Positions 51,780 to 62,146 of a DNA stretch of 64,000 bases are shown piece after piece. Position 1 is the first letter of the stretch. Every line of letters starts with the position of its first letter. The notes beneath the pieces are model-generated. The model saw nothing but the letters and a program-made list of their open reading frames with translations. It was not told the DNA's origin and made no database searches. The DNA is from Cladophialophora immunda. Lineage: Eukaryota; Ascomycota; Eurotiomycetes; Chaetothyriales; Herpotrichiellaceae. The translations under genes and the position numbers were made by a program. Location of the stretch: the NCBI RefSeq assembly GCF_000835495.1, contig NW_015622544.1, positions 1,755,704 through 1,819,703 on the forward strand, in the 5' to 3' direction.

Positions 51780-53809
51780 CTAAGATGCCATGTAGGTACT
51801 CGAATCGACACCACCCTCAGGGTAGGGAGGTACCTGGGCATCAAAGCGCTTTTCAATTTCCTTGAGCACAGCCTCATCCTGCTCGCTGCTGACGAAGCTG
51901 ATACTCAACCCCTTGGTACCAAATCGGCCGGCACGACCCACGCGATGCAAATAAGAATCAGCATCGGCAGGCAAGTCGTAGTTGATGGCCAAGTTGATCC
52001 GTTCAATGTCGATTCCTCGACCGAACACATCAGTGGCAACACAGATTCGTTTGTTGAACTCCTTGAACTCTTTGTAGCGTTTGATACTGAAGGCAGCAAT
52101 TAGCACGGGACTGACAGATTAGGAGCGCGCCTTGACTTACCGCTCCTCTTGACTGACACCAGAATGCACCGCAATACTCGGGAAGTTGCATTCCCGGAGC
52201 AGCTTGTCAAGTTCAGTGGCACGGAGAGTACTCTTGACAAAGATGATGACCTGGTTGAATTCGAGGCTGTCAAGCAATTCATTGAGTTTGCGGTTCTTTT
52301 CTCCCTCACTGAGCTTGATAGAGTATTGTTGAAGACCGTGGAGGGTAAGCTTGGTTTCGTCATCGACAAACACCTCGAGAGGGTTTCTCATGAATTTGCG
52401 ACAGATCGGTCGGATGTCCTGGGGCAAGGTGGCACTAAACATCATGACCTGTTTCTCCGTCGGAGTTGCTCGGAAAATTTCTTGAACGTCGCGGCGCATG
52501 TCTGGAATAGCTGTGTTAGAGGTTGTCTGATGGCAGAAGTTGGTCATTAAGGCATACCGATTTGGTCCAGCATTTTGTCGCACTCATCGAGAACAAACGC
52601 CTTGACATTGCGCAATGACAAGATCTTGTCACGGACAAGGGCGTTGAGACGACCGGGGGTCCCGACAATGATGTTGGGGAAGGATTCCTTGTTCTTGAGA
52701 AGATCAATATCTTTCTGGATGGGCGTACCGCCGTAGAAGACTGCTGTCTTCACGTCTGGAAGATATTTGCTAAATCTTGCGTATTCGTTCTTGATCTGGT
52801 AGGCAAGTTCACGTGTGTGGCACATGACCAGTACGGAACATTCGCCAGGAACAGGTTCCAGTTGATGCAAGGTGGTCAAGACGAAGACCGCGGTCTTACC
52901 AAGACCGGACTTGGCTTGACACAGGATGTCGACACTGAGGAGAGCCTGTGGGATACATTTTTGCTGGACTGCAGGAAATCGTTGATGTTAGACTTGGTTC
53001 GGTAAAGCATGTGTGAAGACGATAAAAGAGCATCGCAGGCCGATCCGTCCATCTCCCTGATTTTGCACCTGAAAGGATTGAGCCGCATCCCCGTTCTTTC
53101 CACCCGTGACTAGTTCTATTACCGAACACCAGTAACGCACATTCAGGCCACCATTTCCCGCGAATATCACAACGCAGGAGGGACGTTGGCTTGGGTGTGC
53201 GAAAGTGTCAATCATTTGCAGCGTTTTCAGCATGCCTATTTGAACGTGGAGCTGGAGCGAAAACGGCGACCCCAGAAGAGACATGCTCTCACTTCTCGGT
53301 CTTCAGACTGCCACCTTCCAGGACGGTAGGTCGAATCAGCCGGCGTGAGGCGGTGGCATTTTATTGCCCGCCAATGTTCGACCGTACAGGTCGCCGATCG
53401 GAGACTTTCGAATCCGTTGTAGAAACTTTTCATTCTCGTTCTTTTTCTTCTTCTTTCCCTTTCTTTTCTTGGAGATGGACGGATGCGCTCGTAGCAGGAA
53501 GAACTTTGGAGGGTGGATATTTTGCTTGCAAGAATATATGGCAGGATGGATGATGGATGACTAACCCTCCGAAGGATGTTCGAAACCGCAGTCGGTGATT
53601 GCTCGCAGCAGCTCGCCTTTGAGCAGGAAGTCTCTGAAGCCCGTCGAGTGGATGCCGACATAACTGCCTTTGCCTTTGTCGGTGGCTTTCCCTCCGCTGA
53701 CTGTTAGATCGCCTTTCTTTGCGGCACCGTTGGTCGCGCCGGCCGCTGGAGCCTCGGGTGCTTGAAGTTCCTCGTCCGAGTAGTCGATGAGATCCTCTTC
53801 GGCAGACAT
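51780..53809 (-). CDS. SUB2: DECD-box RNA helicase Sub2 (UAP56)
   Basis: Exons 53809-53566, 52968-52558, 52501-52141 and 52086-51780 encode 440 residues, the normal Sub2 length. Introns 2 and 3 are 56 and 54 nt; intron 1 is 597 nt (GGAG|GTTAGT ... GTCTAACATCAACG ... CTGCAG). All helicase motifs are present: Q-motif region [19 protein letters not shown], motif I AKSGLGKT (100-107), Ia [12 protein letters not shown] in [18 protein letters not shown], the Sub2-specific DECD (209-212), SAT in [24 protein letters not shown] and [10 protein letters not shown]. Sub2 acts in spliceosome assembly and, within TREX, loads export factors on mRNA in the nucleus. The N-terminus [15 protein letters not shown] is the family's. 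The very long first intron splits the Q motif. Confidence 0.96.
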
Positions 53810-54287
53810 GGTGGATGGTGTGTTTGTAGCTGAGGCGATGAGTCGAAGTAAAACAGGGGTGTAAGAGGTTAAGGTGGAACCAAGGGCTGTTTCAACCTGG
53901 GAGCAAGAGTAGAGGATGGGGGATGATGATAGTGGTGGTAGGGAGCAGAACCAGCCAAGGTCTGCGAAATACGCGACGTGAGTTGGAGAGGTTGATGAAG
54001 AAGGCGAGAAAAGATTGATGAAGCAGAAATAGATGAGAAGAGATGCCTGCGCAGGAATGTTCCAGGTTGTTTTCTGCGGCGGAGGGCCAAGGCGAGGCAA
54101 CCGTAGCGCCAAGACCGCTCTGCTTAGTCATCCACTCCATGCTGTCGTCGCAGCCAAAACGTCCTTCGATGTAGAGAGAGCAGGACAAAACCACTCACCC
54201 AACGCAAGACCACCATGTGAATATTACCAAGTCTCTTGGAGGATGAGGCTCCGAAATCATTGTTGAATCCCTCCGGAAACTCCCACC
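53810..54287. promoter_or_regulatory. Divergent region, SUB2 / RPR2
   Basis: 478 bp between two start codons reading apart; must contain both promoters. Nothing more specific seen. The call rests on spacing. Confidence 0.5.
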
Positions 54288-54767
54288 ATGGGTAAATCGA
54301 AGCCCCCCAAGAAGGACTCCCAGGTGCCACAAAAACACCTTCACTCCAGATTATCCTACCTCCATCAGGCCGCAACATATTTAGCAACAGTCGGCAGCCA
54401 TAATGGACAGCAGAAAGCCACCAAGTCTGCGGAATGCACATGGTCTGTGGCGGATAGGGATTTGACCAATCAAGGCTCCGTCGAGGCCACCCGACTACTG
54501 ATGCACCTCCGAGGAGTCTCTCGAAAGTCCCAGATCCGGATTGCTCCAAGAGTGAAGCATTCTATCTGCAAGTGCTGCGATGTACTCTTGATTCCAGGGG
54601 AAACGATGACAGAGAAGCTTGCGAACCCGAGCAAAGGGGGCAGGAAATCATGGGCAGACGTGTACGAGATTCATTGCGACAAATGCGGGACTATCAAACG
54701 GTTTCCTTGTCGAAGGAAGTCAAACCAGACCGGGCGGGAAGAGGCGAAACCTGTTGCAGAGGCCTAG
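54288..54767 (+). CDS. RPR2: RNase P / MRP protein subunit Rpr2 (Rpp21 family)
   Basis: A single exon of 159 residues. The N-terminal helix region HLHSRLSYLHQAATYLAT leads to the conserved VSRKSQIRIAPRVKHSICKC. Zinc-binding cysteines follow as C94-x2-C97 (CKCC) and C130-x2-C133 (CDKC), with RFPC at the end, the Rpp21/Rpr2 zinc ribbon. The insert at about 36-60 (SHNGQQKATKSAECTWSVAD) varies between fungi. The protein is a small subunit of the nuclear ribonucleoprotein that removes tRNA 5' leaders. The length fits both Rpr2 and the MRP-specific Snm1; Rpr2 is preferred because of the RIAPRVKHSIC block. A poly(A)-like AATAAA lies a few bases after the stop. Confidence 0.9.
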   Translation: MGKSKPPKKDSQVPQKHLHSRLSYLHQAATYLATVGSHNGQQKATKSAECTWSVADRDLTNQGSVEATRLLMHLRGVSRKSQIRIAPRVKHSICKCCDVLLIPGETMTEKLANPSKGGRKSWADVYEIHCDKCGTIKRFPCRRKSNQTGREEAKPVAEA

Positions 54768-54773
54768 GTCAAA

Positions 54774-54779
54774 ATAAAC
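54774..54779 (+). terminator. Possible poly(A) signal of RPR2
   Basis: AATAAA six bases after the stop codon. Fungal signals are loose, so this is only suggestive; it would give a very short 3' UTR. Confidence 0.3.
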
Positions 54780-55166
54780 ATTTGCATTGATTCCAATCAT
54801 CCAGCTTTCCGTCGCCTCAAATTCCAAGTTGCCCATGCCCCAACCGTGTCTGTTTTGCGGCCTGAGCCACGACATCTCTATCGGAGGTAACCCATCCAGA
54901 GCGCATGAGATCGAAGAACTCGTCATCATCTGCCTTCCAACGCCAAAGGGTCAAAGTTTTCATGCAAATCGCACAGCAAAAAGTCCCACTCAATACTCGT
55001 ACATTCATCAAGCATGACCTCGTTAACTAATGACGTGCCGTGAGGCTTCCATCTCTGCATTCGCCGTCGAAAAGGTGGTAAAACAAAGTTGAGACGCCAG
55101 GGACGAGAGCGTCGAGCAGAAATTTGACTCCCTCCCCCGCTGTGAGATGTGATCGAGAGAGTTTGT

Positions 55167-55183
55167 CCCCCCCCCCCCCCCCC
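55167..55183. repeat. C17 homopolymer (G17 on the minus strand)
   Basis: Seventeen C residues in a row, followed by CGGCGGGG-like sequence; about 80 bases past the stop of the minus-strand CNL1-like gene. Length may be inaccurate because such runs are hard to sequence. Confidence 0.9.
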
Positions 55184-55264
55184 GGCGGGGTCCCAGTCCT
55201 TCGTAGAATTATAGTTGCTTGTAAAGTTCAGGATCGCTCAACGTCCCGAGAGACCAATTGCACT

Positions 55265-55870
55265 TCAGCGCCGAGGTCGTGCTCCGCCAGAGCTGTGGCC
55301 GCTTGGACGACTGCGATCGAGCCTGTCACTCAGCTCGTCCACATTGTTTCTGATGCCCTTTATCTTGTCACGAATTCGCTTGATTTTCTCAAACTCTTCT
55401 TCGAGCTTGTCTATCTCGGCCATGATGCGCCGCATCCTGACAATCTCATTTTCTGCATTCTGCACGACGCCTCCAGCTCGGCTGCTGGAGTTTCTGACTG
55501 ACTGTTCGGTGGCATCTTCGAGCTACATGACGGTTAGTCTTTGCACGGAGAATTTTCCAGGCAGATGCCAGGCTGGAATGCATACCTCGCCAATCCGTCG
55601 CTGGATACTCCTCATCACATTCTCCAGGTGCGCATATAAAGCCTGCAGACTATGGGGATCTAGCATAATCCGCCCCGGGACGCTTTGGCTGCTGGCGGCA
55701 CTGACCGCACGGGAGCTAGGCTGCGACTGCCTGCTAGTGCCACGACCACGGTCGGGCATGCCGCCTTGATGACTTCGCTGGGCCAGGATTTGTTGCTGTT
55801 GTCGGAGGAGAAACAACTCAGATTGAGTTAAACCCAGAACGGAGTCGGCGACTGACTGAGTCGCGGACAT
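55265..55870 (-). CDS. Small coiled-coil protein, BLOC-1 subunit CNL1-like
   Basis: Exon 1 (55870-55586) and exon 2 (55522-55265) give 180 residues over a 63-nt intron (GAG|GTATGC ... AAGACTAACCG ... ATGTAG, a near-perfect branch). After a Gln/Ser-rich start (LTQSELFLLRQQQQILAQRS), residues about 70-165 form one long coiled coil: LQALYAHLENVMRSIQRRIG, then ENEIVRMRRIMAEIDKLEEE and FEKIKRIRDKIKGIRNNVDE. The arrangement, with a short helix, a break and a long heptad helix, resembles yeast Cnl1/BLOC1S4, a BLOC-1 subunit in endosomal traffic. I judged this by eye, so a BLOC1S2-like or unrelated coiled coil is possible. The tail is Arg/Gly/Ser-rich. Confidence 0.6.
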
Positions 55871-58009
55871 GGACGTCCCGGGCGGGCAGCAGAGACAGCA
55901 GTAGAAGTGACCAATCTAAGCGTTGAGGCAGATGAGCTTCGACAGGTACCCGTGGTGGTCAAACGGCACATAGCAGTTCTGAGAGCTGATAGGTTTGCGA
56001 GAAGCCGTCAAGAGTGGTGCAAGAGGCACCAGACAGCGAACGAGCTGCGAGATATGGCAGTCGGGATGAGCCTGGTCATTGTAGCTTTGACGTATGGATG
56101 GGCGCGTCGCTAGCGACCGCAGAGCCTCAAGTTTGGCGAAGCGCTCGCAAATCTGGCTGTCTCAGACACACGGCTGACTGGGATTTTTTTTCTGCTCTCT
56201 TTCTTTTTTTTTGGGCTTCCTCTCCTCACCCCTCCCAGGATCCCGGCGGCTGGTGGTGGAGAGACCCTATTTAACGGTGAGCAGGCGGTTCGGGTTCAGC
56301 TCATGCCAAGAGGGGTAGGACAACAGTCGGCAGAGCAGTCGATGAAAAGCGTGCTCGGAAGAGCAGCAAACTAGAACCAGGAGACGAGACTAGGCGCGGA
56401 AACGGCAACGGGAGCGGGGATGGCGACGGACGAGACGGTTGAGGAGGAGTGTTGTTTCATCGCCTGCAACGATGACAACCGGGAGGTGTGAGGAATGGAT
56501 ACGACGCAGGGTAAAGGAGAAACTGAAAAAAACAATTGAAGCTGCTGAGCTGAGAAAGGCGAGGGAAAAGAGGAGCGCGGCTATCGCAGGACGGTTAGGG
56601 TCAGTAGGTACTTCCTTTGATGGGCCCTCAGCAGCCTAGTGCCTGGCTAAGGAGCAACAAGGACAAAGAGTGATCGTGGGGACAAGCAGGTGACCGACCT
56701 TCACAGCACCGTGGGATGGGCAGAGAACATGTTCGATTGGCTCTGGAGCCGTGGTCTTTGTTAGTTTGGTAGAGGAGGATCATTTTCGTGGGGCACGAAT
56801 GGAGGAGAGCGAGTAGCAGCAAGGCAAAGAAGACAACCGACATGGGGTGGGGAGGGGGGACGGGGGGAGGGTGCCTGGCTGTTGGATCTTGATTTGAGCA
56901 TTCCGAGAAACAAGCCAGTAGTAGTGAAGGGGGAAGTAGAAGGCGAGCGAAAGAGCGACGAGAGAGGGAGACGGGAAGCCTTTTGGAAGACGACATTGGC
57001 AGAGTCTCTGCCGCACTCTTGAGATAACGACGAGGTAGCCGCCGGATCAAATATGGCTGATATTGTCCACAAGGATAGGGGGTACCACTGTGTATGATAA
57101 TAATAGAGTATAAGTCAGAGTAACCACCAGAGAACACTCTTCTCATAAGACTGTGCCATTTATTGGCGACTTGGGCTCGACGGGCGACAGAGAGCAGAGG
57201 GCGGAGGGCAGAGAGAGCGAGCTACAGCTACTGACTGCCCTTCTTGACCGTCTTGATTCTGGTACCTCGTATTATGCAAGACTACCTAGGTACCACTTTC
57301 TCTCCTAGCCCTCACACCTGCTGGCTTGTCCCAACCAGCCTCGTTCGTGCCTCTGCTTTACATCCAAGGCCTGAAGTCGGTCACACCTGCATCTGAACTG
57401 CCTGCGCCCGCCTTTGACTACGGTATCTGCAGGTTGTCTCCTCAGAACAAGTTGACGATCAGGACAGCCACAGCGCTGTGCTGTGCTGTGCTGTGCTGTG
57501 CTGCCAGTGCTTGTGACAGACTCAGAGCAAGCTCCAATGACCATTCTCTGAATTGGTTCACGCGGGCGAGCCTAGCTGTTCATGCAGGAGTCAACGCTTC
57601 CCAACAGGTAGCTGCATCTGCCACTGCAGCACTACTGCAACCCACCCATCTTTTGGCATCCTCTTGATCTCGACACCCTGCAGCCGACCCGGTAGCCCTC
57701 CTGGATCCTGCCTCTTGGGTTCGTCTGCTTCTGACCGGTGAGACCCAATGTTTCATGGGTGCAGGTGTGACACCAAGCAACCCCAAGAGGTGACTGCAAT
57801 CAATCCAAGTCTGGCAGCTCACTTAGTCAAACCCGCCCTCGACTGCAGAATTGGTGCTACTGCACGCGCCTACGGCCCCGGCCGGTCCTTTTTGACATCT
57901 GACGTCGTGTTGCAGGTCAAGAAACTTTTTAGTCAACAGCCATCCACCCCGAGTTCGCCGTATCGTTATCCTTTGGATTTGCGATTTGTGAATACAATCC
58001 CCACACTCC
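55871..58009. other. Divergent intergenic region, 2.1 kb
   Basis: The longest gene-free stretch between two genes here. It contains a T-rich run near 56190-56215, purine-rich sequence around 56.4-56.95 kb and a CTGTG pentamer repeat. Frames of 60-170 codons exist on both strands, without domains or splice consistency. Either long promoters or leaders, or an unrecognised small or noncoding gene. Confidence 0.45.
57476..57500. repeat. (CTGTG)5 pentanucleotide repeat
   Basis: Five perfect tandem CTGTG units, then CTGCC; about 510 bases upstream of the Wbp11 start. Confidence 0.95.
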
Positions 58010-59011
58010 ATGGCGCGAGACAAGGAACGATCTGTCAATCCTGCGCAACAACAGCGCAAGCTCGAAAAGGCAAAACAGCTGAAAAAGAGTCGGGCAGAGC
58101 TACAAGCCAGGCGCAATGAAAAATTGGCCCGCCGAAATCCCGAGCGCATCCAACGCCAAATCGAGGACCTCAAGGCTCTTGAAGCAGCGGGCGATCTCAA
58201 ACCCAGAGAGCGGGCCATCCTAGAAGATTTGGAACGAGATCTCCGTGCCGTCCGAAAAGCCAGAGAAGCTCTGGGCGACAAAGCTCCCAACTTTGCAGGG
58301 CAACCACGCCGACGAGAAGGCGAGGGCAGTGGTACCACATTAGGCAAGAGAAGGCATGATGGCGAGCGCAAATACCATCAGCCGAGACAAGAGTCATCAG
58401 GTAGTGACACCGACGAATCCGTCCGCCGCATTCCCATGCCAGAAGATACACCGCCACCTATCCCGCGGGAGTTGAGGCGCTACTTCCCGCGCAACGAAGA
58501 CGGTGGTGACAACAACCCTCAACAACCGACCGCACCGAGCAGACAACTGCCCATCAAACCTGGAACGAAGCCCGTGGAAGTCAAGACCAAATACGAAAGT
58601 GCCCCGCAGATCCGCGATCTCCGCAAAGAAGCCGTCAATAGATTCGTCCCCAATGTCGTACGCAAGAAACAGGAGGCTGCAAAAGGTGGGCCCACCGGTC
58701 GCTTGATCGAGCCAGAAGAGATGGATCGACTCGAGGCGGAGGGCTATCTGGGCAAGACGGATGACTGCAGGACACAGACCGCGACAACCACGGGCGACGG
58801 AGATGTGGACGAGGATGCGAGGAGGCTTGCGGAGGAGGAAGAGCGCTTTCTTCATGAAGTACAGATGCAGGATCAAGCAGACGACGGAACTGAAGACGTC
58901 GGCCCGCGCGAGGACGCAGATGAAGCGAGGCGTCCCAGAGAGACCCTGGAGTCACAACGCAACCCCCGTCGAAACGTGGAACTTGAAGAGGTCGAGGATG
59001 AGGACGGGTGA
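58010..59011 (+). CDS. WBP11: Wbp11-family splicing-associated protein
   Basis: A single exon of 333 residues. The N-terminal Wbp11 domain is clear: MARDKERSVNPAQQQRKLEK, AKQLKKSRAELQARRNEKLA, then RRNPERIQRQIEDLKALEAA and ERAILEDLERDLRAVRKARE. A short proline stretch follows (MPEDTPPPIPRELRR), the remnant of the polyproline region that binds WW domains in animal WBP11. The rest is charged, with APQIRDLRKEAVNRFVPNVV and a C-terminal acidic end LEEVEDEDG. The human protein is much longer (over 600 residues); fungal forms are about this size. It is expected in nuclear speckle-like bodies as a spliceosome-associated factor; the exact role in fungi is not established. Confidence 0.85.
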   Translation: MARDKERSVNPAQQQRKLEKAKQLKKSRAELQARRNEKLARRNPERIQRQIEDLKALEAAGDLKPRERAILEDLERDLRAVRKAREALGDKAPNFAGQPRRREGEGSGTTLGKRRHDGERKYHQPRQESSGSDTDESVRRIPMPEDTPPPIPRELRRYFPRNEDGGDNNPQQPTAPSRQLPIKPGTKPVEVKTKYESAPQIRDLRKEAVNRFVPNVVRKKQEAAKGGPTGRLIEPEEMDRLEAEGYLGKTDDCRTQTATTTGDGDVDEDARRLAEEEERFLHEVQMQDQADDGTEDVGPREDADEARRPRETLESQRNPRRNVELEEVEDEDG

Positions 59012-59770
59012 GTGACCGACCGACCCAGCCAGACCAAGCTAGAGGAGAGAAGAAGGAAATGAGGGGAACTCGGGCCTGGGAGCCAGGCTCGTTCGTCCGC
59101 TCTCATCTCCTTCTAGGAAGGCTCCTGACGCCATCGAAGCTGTATACAAAACGAGCCTGGTTCTAATTCTCATACGGGCGTCCAACTGTAGAGAGATTGC
59201 TTTGGACTCTAGAAAGGTCGCATACATACATACAAGGCCATGTTCTAGTCCAAGTAATGCCCTGATGAATCATCAAGACTCCGAGTGTCGTGCAAAGCAG
59301 ACGAACAACTAGAGCGTGCTTCTTTCATCTGATCAATCCAACTCCCCCGTCAATCACAAAAAATCAATCCCTTGGCGGCGTCCGTTTAAGGATCCCTCAA
59401 ACGCCAAAGCGCCATCGTGGTCTCCAGAGTGATAGTCATGCGCACGCTTTTCCAACACCATCATTGGATCCTCATCAACGGTTGTAAACAAAAGAAACAG
59501 AGCTCAAAATCTGTACATAGTGCCCGTCACTCCATCTCGAGTAGCAACGGCCTGCTAACGATCGCCTCGAAGCAACAATTGGGGGTAGGGCTGTCCTTTT
59601 GTCTTCGGGTCAGAGACTCTGGAGACACCGGAAGAGCTAAACCCCCAGACAATGATTTTCCAAATGGCATCCATGGCCGATCATATCCTGTCAGATCGAC
59701 TCTTTACGTTGTCGCATGATCGTCGTTATTCCATCCTCCGCGCATAAAATCGACACAAGGGTTTGGAGAA
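59012..59770. other. Convergent intergenic region
   Basis: About 760 bp between Wbp11 (+) and the NIMA kinase gene (-). No gene recognised. Confidence 0.55.
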
Positions 59771-62146
59771 TCACCGCATAACCCGCACGGATTTGACATC
59801 TTTCTTCAGGAAAGGACTCGGCATCTCATCCCCAAAGATTTCTGGGTCCCAAACTGGAACAGGAGGTAGCTCTTTTTCACTTCTCTGTTCCGGCATAGTC
59901 TTCGCTTTTGTATTCAGGTGGCCTCCAGCCCGAGCCTGAGCAAGCTCCACGAGCGTCCGGCCTCCAATACCAGTGCCAGTGACAGCGTCTCGGCCGCCTC
60001 CGAGCTTACTAGGGAGCCGACCAGCGGTAGTTGCTGCTCGTCTGAGTGGACTAGTGCTTCCTTCCTCAGCGATGGCATGCTCCCTGAGGTCGTTTCGGCT
60101 TGGGATCTTGCTGAGACGGCGATTAGGGCTCGTGGCCTTCACTGCCGCGGATCTCAAATCGCCGTCTGTGGTATTCCGTGGGATACCTTTAATGGCATTG
60201 GCGATGTTTGCCGAAGCGATCCCAGCTCTGACTTGTGCTCCTGTGTTGCTGGACGGGAACAAAGTCGGCTTCGCGATCAATTTCTGCATAGTGGCTGTCG
60301 TGTTCTGTCTCAACATCGCCGGTCTGTTCTTCAGTGGCAGTGGTGCAGGGTTCTTGAACGGGTCAGTGTTGGCAATGTTTCCTTTCAGTCTCGTGGGACT
60401 CGCCAATTCGGGGAACCCATCATCGTCCGAGTCTTCTGGGGGTTCAATGTTCTCTTCGTCGGACGAATAAGCTAGTTGTGGCTCCCAACGAGCCTTTTGG
60501 CGTGCCGCTTCGGCAAAGAGGTTTTTCGCACCTACGGCAGTGACCGTCGGGTTAGCGGTTGCCTGCGCTGCAGCATTTCGACGCGGAGAGAGTGCCAAAG
60601 AAGAGATGGACATCGGTGATGGTTCTGACATCTGAATGTCGACAGGAGAGTCGAACGTGGTCTTGGACCGAGCAAAAGGTGTTTTCGCCTTCTTTGGCAT
60701 TGGTTTAGTATTCGACGTAGTTGGTGAGTTGATTGAAAGATCCGACAGGTCGGTTATATCTGTGGTTGACGGGAAATCTTCCTCCCCCGCAGTGTTGACT
60801 GACGAGGAAGGATTCAGGTTCTCTTTGTCGAAGGCTCTCCCGGGGGGGTTTTGGATTTCCCTCAGTGCTCGAGCTTCTGTTGAGTATTTCTGCTTAACCA
60901 AGACATGTGCCACACGCTCGTCGACCTCCCTGTCGAACTTCTTTCGGAGTCTCTCTAGCTCTAATTGAACTTGTCGGTCAATTTCAAGTCGAGCCTTGAC
61001 CTCCCACTCGCGACGGAGCTGGGCATCAATCTCTACCTTCAACGCAGCTCTATCTGCTTCGAGTGCAGAGAGTCTTTCTTCAGCTTGTCTGACCTTGTAG
61101 TCTGCAATCTCCTCCCTGGTCTTCAATGTCTTTCCTATGGTGACCATCTCTTGCTGTCTCCGCGAGAGCCACACGTAAGGTACAGTCAACAGTGAGCTCG
61201 TGTCCGGCCGGTGCATTGGATTTGTCTTGAGACAGTTCGCGATGACATTTGCGAGGTCCTTCGAGTAGACGGATGGAATAGGTTTGAAGTCTCCCTTTCG
61301 GATCCGCTGAACGAGTTGCAGGTGGGAGTTCGCGTTGAATGGGGGCTCCTTGGTGCAGAGTTCGTACATGATGCATCCTAGAGACCATATATCTGAATAC
61401 AGAGTGTATTTCTCGGCCGCACAGATCTCTGGTGACATGTAAAAGGGTGTTCCAACATAAGTCGAGGCAAAATCATGCGACTGCATGATCTTCGACAGTC
61501 CAAAGTCGCCGAGCTTGACTGACTGGTCGTCTCCCAGGAATATGTTCTCTGGCTTGAGATCTCGGTGCAGAATCATTTTGCCTTTGTTGAGAGGTCGGGT
61601 GTCGTTCTGTCGAGAGAAATCACTTCCAGGCTCGGGCGGGTCGATTCCATAATGGCAACGGTACAGAGCCGTGACCAGTTGGCTGAAAATCCTCCAGACA
61701 AACTCTTCCTTGGCGTACTCGTTCTTACGTCTGAGTTCTTTGATGACACAGCCCAGATCACCACCACCACAATATTCCATATACAGGTATAGCTCTTGGG
61801 TCTGTCTGAGATGCTCGCGGTGGAAGTATCCGACAATGTTGGGGTGACTGAGGGAGGCCAGGATGGAAAATTCCGCATGTAGTTGATCGCGTTCCTTTTG
61901 AGACATCTTGAGATAGTTGATCTCTTTGCGGCACAAAATCTGTGGGTTGTTAGACCGTGGACAATGGGTCATATGAGGGGAGGAGGCGTACATGGCCATC
62001 TTGCTTCCGACGAACTTTGCGAATGATCCCGAATGCACCACGACCTAGACTGTCAGCAAGAAGAAGCAAACACTAGAGCGCAGGTGGAATATACCAATAA
62101 TCTCTTTGACCTCGTACTTGTCGTTATCGGCAAGCTCGAGGGCCAT
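59771..62146 (-). CDS. nimA: NIMA (NEK) mitotic protein kinase
   Basis: Exons 62146-62095, 62044-61992 and 61939-59771 give 757 residues; introns are 50 nt (GTATAT...GCTGACAGTCTAG) and 52 nt (GTACGC...TCTAACAACCCACAG). The kinase domain runs from residue 12 to about 300: P-loop GRGAFG (18-23), ATP lysine in LCRKEINYLK, HRDLKPENIF, DFG in LGDFGLSK, activation segment STYVGTPFYMSPE and WSLGCIMYEL. The NIMA-specific insertion YGIDPPEPGSDFSRQ precedes the catalytic loop. A coiled coil follows (LSALEADRAALKVEIDAQLR, continuing to about 430), then a long disordered Ser/Pro-rich tail ending PSPFLKKDVKSVRV. NIMA drives entry into mitosis and chromosome condensation in Aspergillus, and its abundance is controlled by the C-terminal region. 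Both introns are needed to complete the P-loop. Confidence 0.94.

Larger units (their letters stand above)
54768..55264. other. Convergent intergenic region
   Basis: About 500 bp between RPR2 (+) and the CNL1-like gene (-). Contains a C17 homopolymer. No gene recognised. Confidence 0.55.

Noticed and set aside
55215..55769. 184-codon plus-strand frame
   Set aside because: Antisense to the CNL1-like gene, which has a coherent coiled coil and a near-perfect branch site in its intron.
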